Both the position numbers and the translations under genes were made by a program. Below the pieces are notes generated by a model that was not told the origin of the DNA, did not search any database, and saw nothing but the letters and a program-made list of their open reading frames with translations. This document shows, piece by piece, positions 60,594 through 64,000 of a stretch of DNA of 64,000 nt; position 1 is the stretch's first letter, and the number at the start of each line of letters is the position of its first letter. Origin of the DNA: Microcaldota archaeon (lineage in GTDB: Archaea > Micrarchaeota > Micrarchaeia > Micrarchaeales > Micrarchaeaceae); the NCBI GenBank assembly GCA_021816895.1, contig JAKAWW010000001.1:248001-312000 (forward strand), read 5' to 3'.

Positions 60594-61028
60594 TTATTTT
60601 TTATAGTTTGGAAAATGCTCAAGCAATGAATGAGCAATCTTCCGTTCCCCTAACAATATATATAATTTTGCAGCTGACTCGTAGATAGAGTTGATAAATT
60701 TTTCATAGTCGCCTTCGTCCTTTCGCAGAACATTGATTATGTCATCCTGCAGGTCATTGTTAATATACAAGTGCTTCCAATGTTCATTATCCAAAATAAA
60801 GGCAACTCCAACTAATTCTCCAGCAGCCATAATTGTTTCCATTACCCTCTTTGGGTGCTCTCCGGACGCATATGCTTTATATGCATTATCCAGATGTTCA
60901 AGCACATTATCAAGAAGCGTAACTGTACGTAGTGGCTCATTATCTTTTGCCCATGCCCTTTCATTAGAAACTTCATCGATCATAGAGGCAATAGAAATAG
61001 ACCTGTCAGCGTTTTTCGTTGCATCCAT
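60594..61028 (-). CDS. Hypothetical helical protein, 144 aa
   Basis: All-helical: VTLLDNVLEHLDNAYKAYAS, VMETIMAAGELVGVAFIL, FINSIYESAAKLYILLGER. A helical-repeat (four-helix bundle or TPR-like) protein, no motif. More AT-rich than its neighbours. Unknown. Confidence 0.6.
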   Translation of the reverse strand: MDATKNADRSISIASMIDEVSNERAWAKDNEPLRTVTLLDNVLEHLDNAYKAYASGEHPKRVMETIMAAGELVGVAFILDNEHWKHLYINNDLQDDIINVLRKDEGDYEKFINSIYESAAKLYILLGERKIAHSLLEHFPNYKK

Positions 61029-61094
61029 TGTATCACTTTTGTAGTGCTATAATGATAAGACGACCAGATATTTATAAGTATTTCAGGCTGTGGC

Positions 61095-61107
61095 TGTCCA
61101 ATAATTA
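61095..61107 (+). repeat. Solo end of the IS5-type element
   Basis: TGTCCAATAATTA matches the left end sequence at 33484-33495 over its first 11 bases. No second end nearby. Confidence 0.3.
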
Positions 61108-61208
61108 ACGCAGTTACGCTATTAAGACCTGCTGCCATGCCGCGATTAATTGTGTTTGCCAGATAAGTTTTTATTTGTGAGCAGCAATATATCCATGGCA
61201 GTGGTAAG

Positions 61209-61934
61209 ATGGACAGCGATGAAGAAAGGGTCAAGACTTACATAGACGGGCTTGACAGCCTGCTCTTTGGGGGCGTGCCCACGGGCAACCAGGTGCTTAT
61301 AGCCGGCGGTCCAGGCACAGGCAAAACCCTGATGAGCTTCGAGATACTCTACAATTGCGCTAAGAACGGCATACCTTCAGCATTTATAGCGCTGGAGGAG
61401 CAGCCCAAGAACGTGATAAAGAACGCAAAGAAGACATTCTCAAAGTTCCCTGACATAGATGATCTAATATCAAAAAACAAGCTTATCGTAGACGGCGAGG
61501 ATCCTGCACTAAGGGTGACAACGCCTTCCGATTCGCAGATGTACTCATTTGGAAATATGCTTTCCGATATAGAGGCCATAACAAAGGAGAACGATGCGAG
61601 GGTAATAGCAATAGATTCTGTGTCAATAATAAAGCTTATGATAGGAGATCCTTTCGCATATCGCAAATCAATGATAGCGCTTGTTTCCTCTTTGAGGAGG
61701 AAGGGCATAACGAGCTTCATCACAGCAGACGTCTCATCGTCAGACAGGGACAAGATAAGGTTTAGCCAGGAGTTCTTCATATTCGATGGCATAGTAGCAC
61801 TATACGCCAACGGCCAAGAGGATCGCAGGGTGCCCACACTTGAAGTGCTCAAGATGCGCGGCAGCAACCACAGCTGGATGCTGTCGCCGTATGAAATAAC
61901 CGAAGCGGGCTTCAGGATATTTACCGGGGAGTAG
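61209..61934 (+). CDS. KaiC-like RecA-fold ATPase, single domain
   Basis: 241 residues. Walker A GGPGTGKT near residue 34, Walker B VIAIDSVS, and the start YIDGLDSLLFGGVPTGN are typical of KaiC/GvpD-like archaeal ATPases, which often serve signalling. It lacks the second KaiC domain. It is followed after 9 bases by the Cys-rich membrane-anchored protein. Confidence 0.88.
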   Translation: MDSDEERVKTYIDGLDSLLFGGVPTGNQVLIAGGPGTGKTLMSFEILYNCAKNGIPSAFIALEEQPKNVIKNAKKTFSKFPDIDDLISKNKLIVDGEDPALRVTTPSDSQMYSFGNMLSDIEAITKENDARVIAIDSVSIIKLMIGDPFAYRKSMIALVSSLRRKGITSFITADVSSSDRDKIRFSQEFFIFDGIVALYANGQEDRRVPTLEVLKMRGSNHSWMLSPYEITEAGFRIFTGE

Positions 61935-61943
61935 GCAGAGCAG

Positions 61944-63005
61944 ATGTTTGGTGGAAATAAAGGCAGCGATACTTCTAATAGCGAAAACCGCAAGGGCTAC
62001 TCCATAGTGCTTACAGAAAGGGACAAGAAGGTATTGTATGTGCTGTTTGCGGTTGTGCTCTTTGCAGTTGCAGCAATACTGCTTGCGGTTTCAAGCCAGA
62101 GGAAAAGCGCCCTGCAGGAATGCAACAGCATATTGCTTTCCCAGTCAAGGTCTAACTGCATCGCCAATCTTGCAGCCCATACTGGCAACGCCACAATATG
62201 CAGTTTCCTGCCAGTTGAAAGCCAAAGATATGCGTGCGTGCTGGGCATAGCCAGCGCCAAGGGCAGCATAGCATTATGCAACTATATCAACAGCACGCAG
62301 TATTACGAAGAGTGCGCGTACAACGTGGCAAACAGCACGTCAAACCTAAGCGCGTGCAGAACGCTCGAAGAGCCGTACAAGTCTGAATGCATTTACAGCT
62401 ATTCAAAGAGCACCAATTTCTCGGATCTTGGCCTCTGCCAGGAGATAAGCAACCCAGCGCTTTCAAGCGAATGCTCCTACTCCTATTATTACCGCAGCGC
62501 GCTCCAATACAGGAACCAGAGCTATTGCAGCTACCTGCCGAATACAGTTAACAGCACGGACATTTCATACCTGCTGCCGCAGAATGCAAACTACTCTATA
62601 GAGGCAGGTCTTGAATTTGCAAGCCTAAATATCACTCCAATGCAGTACTGCTACCTGCAGCTCACCAATGAAACAAGGAACAGTTCGCTCTGCTCCTTCA
62701 CCACGGGCATAGCCAACTACGTGTGCAAAGGCATATTCACAGCGCACAACGCTACAAATGTTACCGTAAACGAATCTGCGGTGTGCAACAGCGTACCGAG
62801 CGCGCTGAAAAGCATATGCGAGTACTCGTACCAGAGCAGCAAGGCGCTCGAAGAGGACAACGTATCGCAATGCCTTGGCATAGGCAACGAGACGTACAAG
62901 GACAACTGCATATACACGCTTGCGTACAGGTACAACCAATCTTCATATTGCGGCTACATAACCAATGCCACGAGCCAGAGCGCCTGCTACAGCGGGGTAA
63001 GATAG
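61944..63005 (+). CDS. Cys-rich extracellular protein with N-terminal anchor
   Basis: 353 residues. A cytoplasmic 28, one transmembrane helix (VLYVLFAVVLFAVAAILLAV), then about 300 outside residues with more than 20 Cys in a regular pattern (C, about 12 residues, C) such as CNSILLSQSRSNC and CLGIGNETYKDNC, plus many NxS/T sites. The pattern suggests stacked helical hairpins tied by disulfides. It sits between KaiC-like and DHH genes, same strand. No family recognised. Confidence 0.75.
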   Translation: MFGGNKGSDTSNSENRKGYSIVLTERDKKVLYVLFAVVLFAVAAILLAVSSQRKSALQECNSILLSQSRSNCIANLAAHTGNATICSFLPVESQRYACVLGIASAKGSIALCNYINSTQYYEECAYNVANSTSNLSACRTLEEPYKSECIYSYSKSTNFSDLGLCQEISNPALSSECSYSYYYRSALQYRNQSYCSYLPNTVNSTDISYLLPQNANYSIEAGLEFASLNITPMQYCYLQLTNETRNSSLCSFTTGIANYVCKGIFTAHNATNVTVNESAVCNSVPSALKSICEYSYQSSKALEEDNVSQCLGIGNETYKDNCIYTLAYRYNQSSYCGYITNATSQSACYSGVR

Positions 63006-63017
63006 GCACTGATTATC

Positions 63018-64000
63018 ATGCCCGGAAAATACAGAGGAGTGCTGTCCTCAATAAAATACGGGGAGAGCGCAGGCGACGACATATGCACCATAATCTCATC
63101 CTCTGTATCATACAGGAAAATGGACGGAGACAGGGCAGAAGTCGGGGACATGGTCGAAGTGAGCGACGAATCGATGCGCGTTGCCGGCTCGCGCCAAGAA
63201 GCAGCGCATGCATATGAGCGCATGCTTTCAAAGATCATAAAGGGCATTTACAGCTCGAAAAACATCAAGATGATATCGGAGCGCTATAACGAAAGCGTGC
63301 TCAAGGCCGCGCTTAAAATGTCCGAAAAGCTTAATGCATCGGCGCATGTGCTCCTTAGCGCGCTAGTATCGGGCGCGCCTATCGTGGTGCGCTTCCACAA
63401 TGACGGCGACGGCGCCAGCGGGGCTACTGCGCTATACAGGGCAGTAACGCACATATGTGCCATAGCAGGGATAGAGCCGCGCATAAGCTGGCGCATGAAC
63501 AGGAGCATTGCCTATTCATTGGAGGACTTCTATTTCGACAAAATGTTCTTCCAGGGCTGCAGGAGCATTGAGAAGCCAGTCGTGATGATAATAGACTTCG
63601 GCACAAACAAGGAAAGCGAGCAGGGCCTTGCCGAAGCAGGCAAGGAATGCAGCATAATAATGCTTGACCACCACATCCCATACAAGGAGTTTGAATCGGT
63701 GCGGCCAAAGGACTACATCAACCCGTGGGATTTTGAAGGGGACTCGAATTTCACAGCTGGCGCTTTGGCCGCGGTATTCGCAGAGCTTATATCAGGCATG
63801 GATCTCAGCATATTCGAAAAATCGTCATTCATAAGCGACTTCAGCAGCTTTGCCGATTTCGTGCATGACATACAGGCAGAGAAGATAGCCGTTGTGCTCG
63901 ACTACCTCACATCTACCAAGCGCAGCGGCAAAAGCGTATCGCCGGGCTACATAGACTCGATCATAAGCAGCGCGGAAGAGCTCGATAGCACATACTCGCA
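63018..64000 (+). CDS. DHH-family phosphoesterase (3' end outside window)
   Basis: At least 327 residues, open to the window end. An N-terminal OB/S1-like strand-rich part (SAGDDICTIISSSVSY) precedes HNDGDGASGA (motif I), VVMIIDFG (motif II) and MLDHH (motif III), the DHH metal motifs. Archaeal relatives are RecJ-like nucleases or nanoRNases. The DHHA1 part would lie beyond the edge. GATT before the ATG gives no strong ribosome site; starts 12 bases after the previous stop. Confidence 0.85.
   Translation, partial: MPGKYRGVLSSIKYGESAGDDICTIISSSVSYRKMDGDRAEVGDMVEVSDESMRVAGSRQEAAHAYERMLSKIIKGIYSSKNIKMISERYNESVLKAALKMSEKLNASAHVLLSALVSGAPIVVRFHNDGDGASGATALYRAVTHICAIAGIEPRISWRMNRSIAYSLEDFYFDKMFFQGCRSIEKPVVMIIDFGTNKESEQGLAEAGKECSIIMLDHHIPYKEFESVRPKDYINPWDFEGDSNFTAGALAAVFAELISGMDLSIFEKSSFISDFSSFADFVHDIQAEKIAVVLDYLTSTKRSGKSVSPGYIDSIISSAEELDSTYS

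Overview
The window reads as a chromosomal segment of a small-genome archaeon of the DPANN type, most like Micrarchaeota (ARMAN-like). That placement is my inference. It rests on archaeal-type information genes (PheS/PheT, RpoF, PriS, NreA, Pth2, TruD, RIO1, NMD3, SecE/SecD/SecF), TATA boxes about 25 bases before leaderless starts, GGTGA-type ribosome sites, a class III (pilin) signal peptide, a tetraether-lipid radical SAM enzyme, a complete DnaK-DnaJ-GrpE set and a 23S rRNA gene standing apart from 16S and 5S.

Layout. 1-5.5 kb: end of a tetraether synthase, then (minus strand) a membrane protein-pheS-pheT operon and two small genes. 5.6-5.7 kb holds a candidate structured RNA with its own promoter. 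5.9-7.7 kb: a double-module Lrp/AsnC regulator with a transposase-like N-terminus and two tandem 58-residue paralogues. 7.8-10.7 kb: a strikingly divergent 23S rRNA on the minus strand. 10.9-33 kb is gene-dense core: an intron-containing tRNA-Ala, YHS protein plus metal P-type ATPase, rpoF-DUF655, MoxR, NreA, TruD, a heat-shock locus (regulator-grpE-dnaK-dnaJ divergent from hsp20), secE, a truncated NFACT protein, thiI, RIO1, secF-secD, NMD3, a pilin-like protein and a CBS protein with a probable ribosome-hibernation (HPF-like) domain.

33.2-53.3 kb is accessory and mostly AT-rich: an IS5-type relic with terminal inverted repeats, two IS605/TnpB-type right-end relics, MazEF-like and VapBC toxin-antitoxin pairs, two extra alpha/beta hydrolases, a chlorite-dismutase/HemQ-like protein and a HemN-like radical SAM enzyme, a CYTH protein, a C39-like peptidase and, at the end, a six-gene cassette of unknown membrane proteins. 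Several short repeats in this stretch match the 3' end of the intron-containing tRNA-Thr at 53.15-53.25 kb, which suggests repeated integration at that tRNA. No integrase is present in the window.

53.4-64 kb returns to core: CPA2 antiporter, a second double Lrp/AsnC regulator, an EamA transporter with an extra soluble domain, primase PriS, a HAD protein, Pth2, a KaiC-like ATPase, a Cys-rich extracellular protein and a DHH phosphoesterase cut by the window edge.

The observations I would check first are the sarcin-ricin and peptidyl-transferase changes in the 23S gene, the shared hairpin introns of tRNA-Ala and tRNA-Thr with a third copy behind tRNA-Ala, the 101-base RNA at 5.6 kb, the tRNA-Thr-derived repeats, and the 50.3-53.0 kb membrane-protein cassette.
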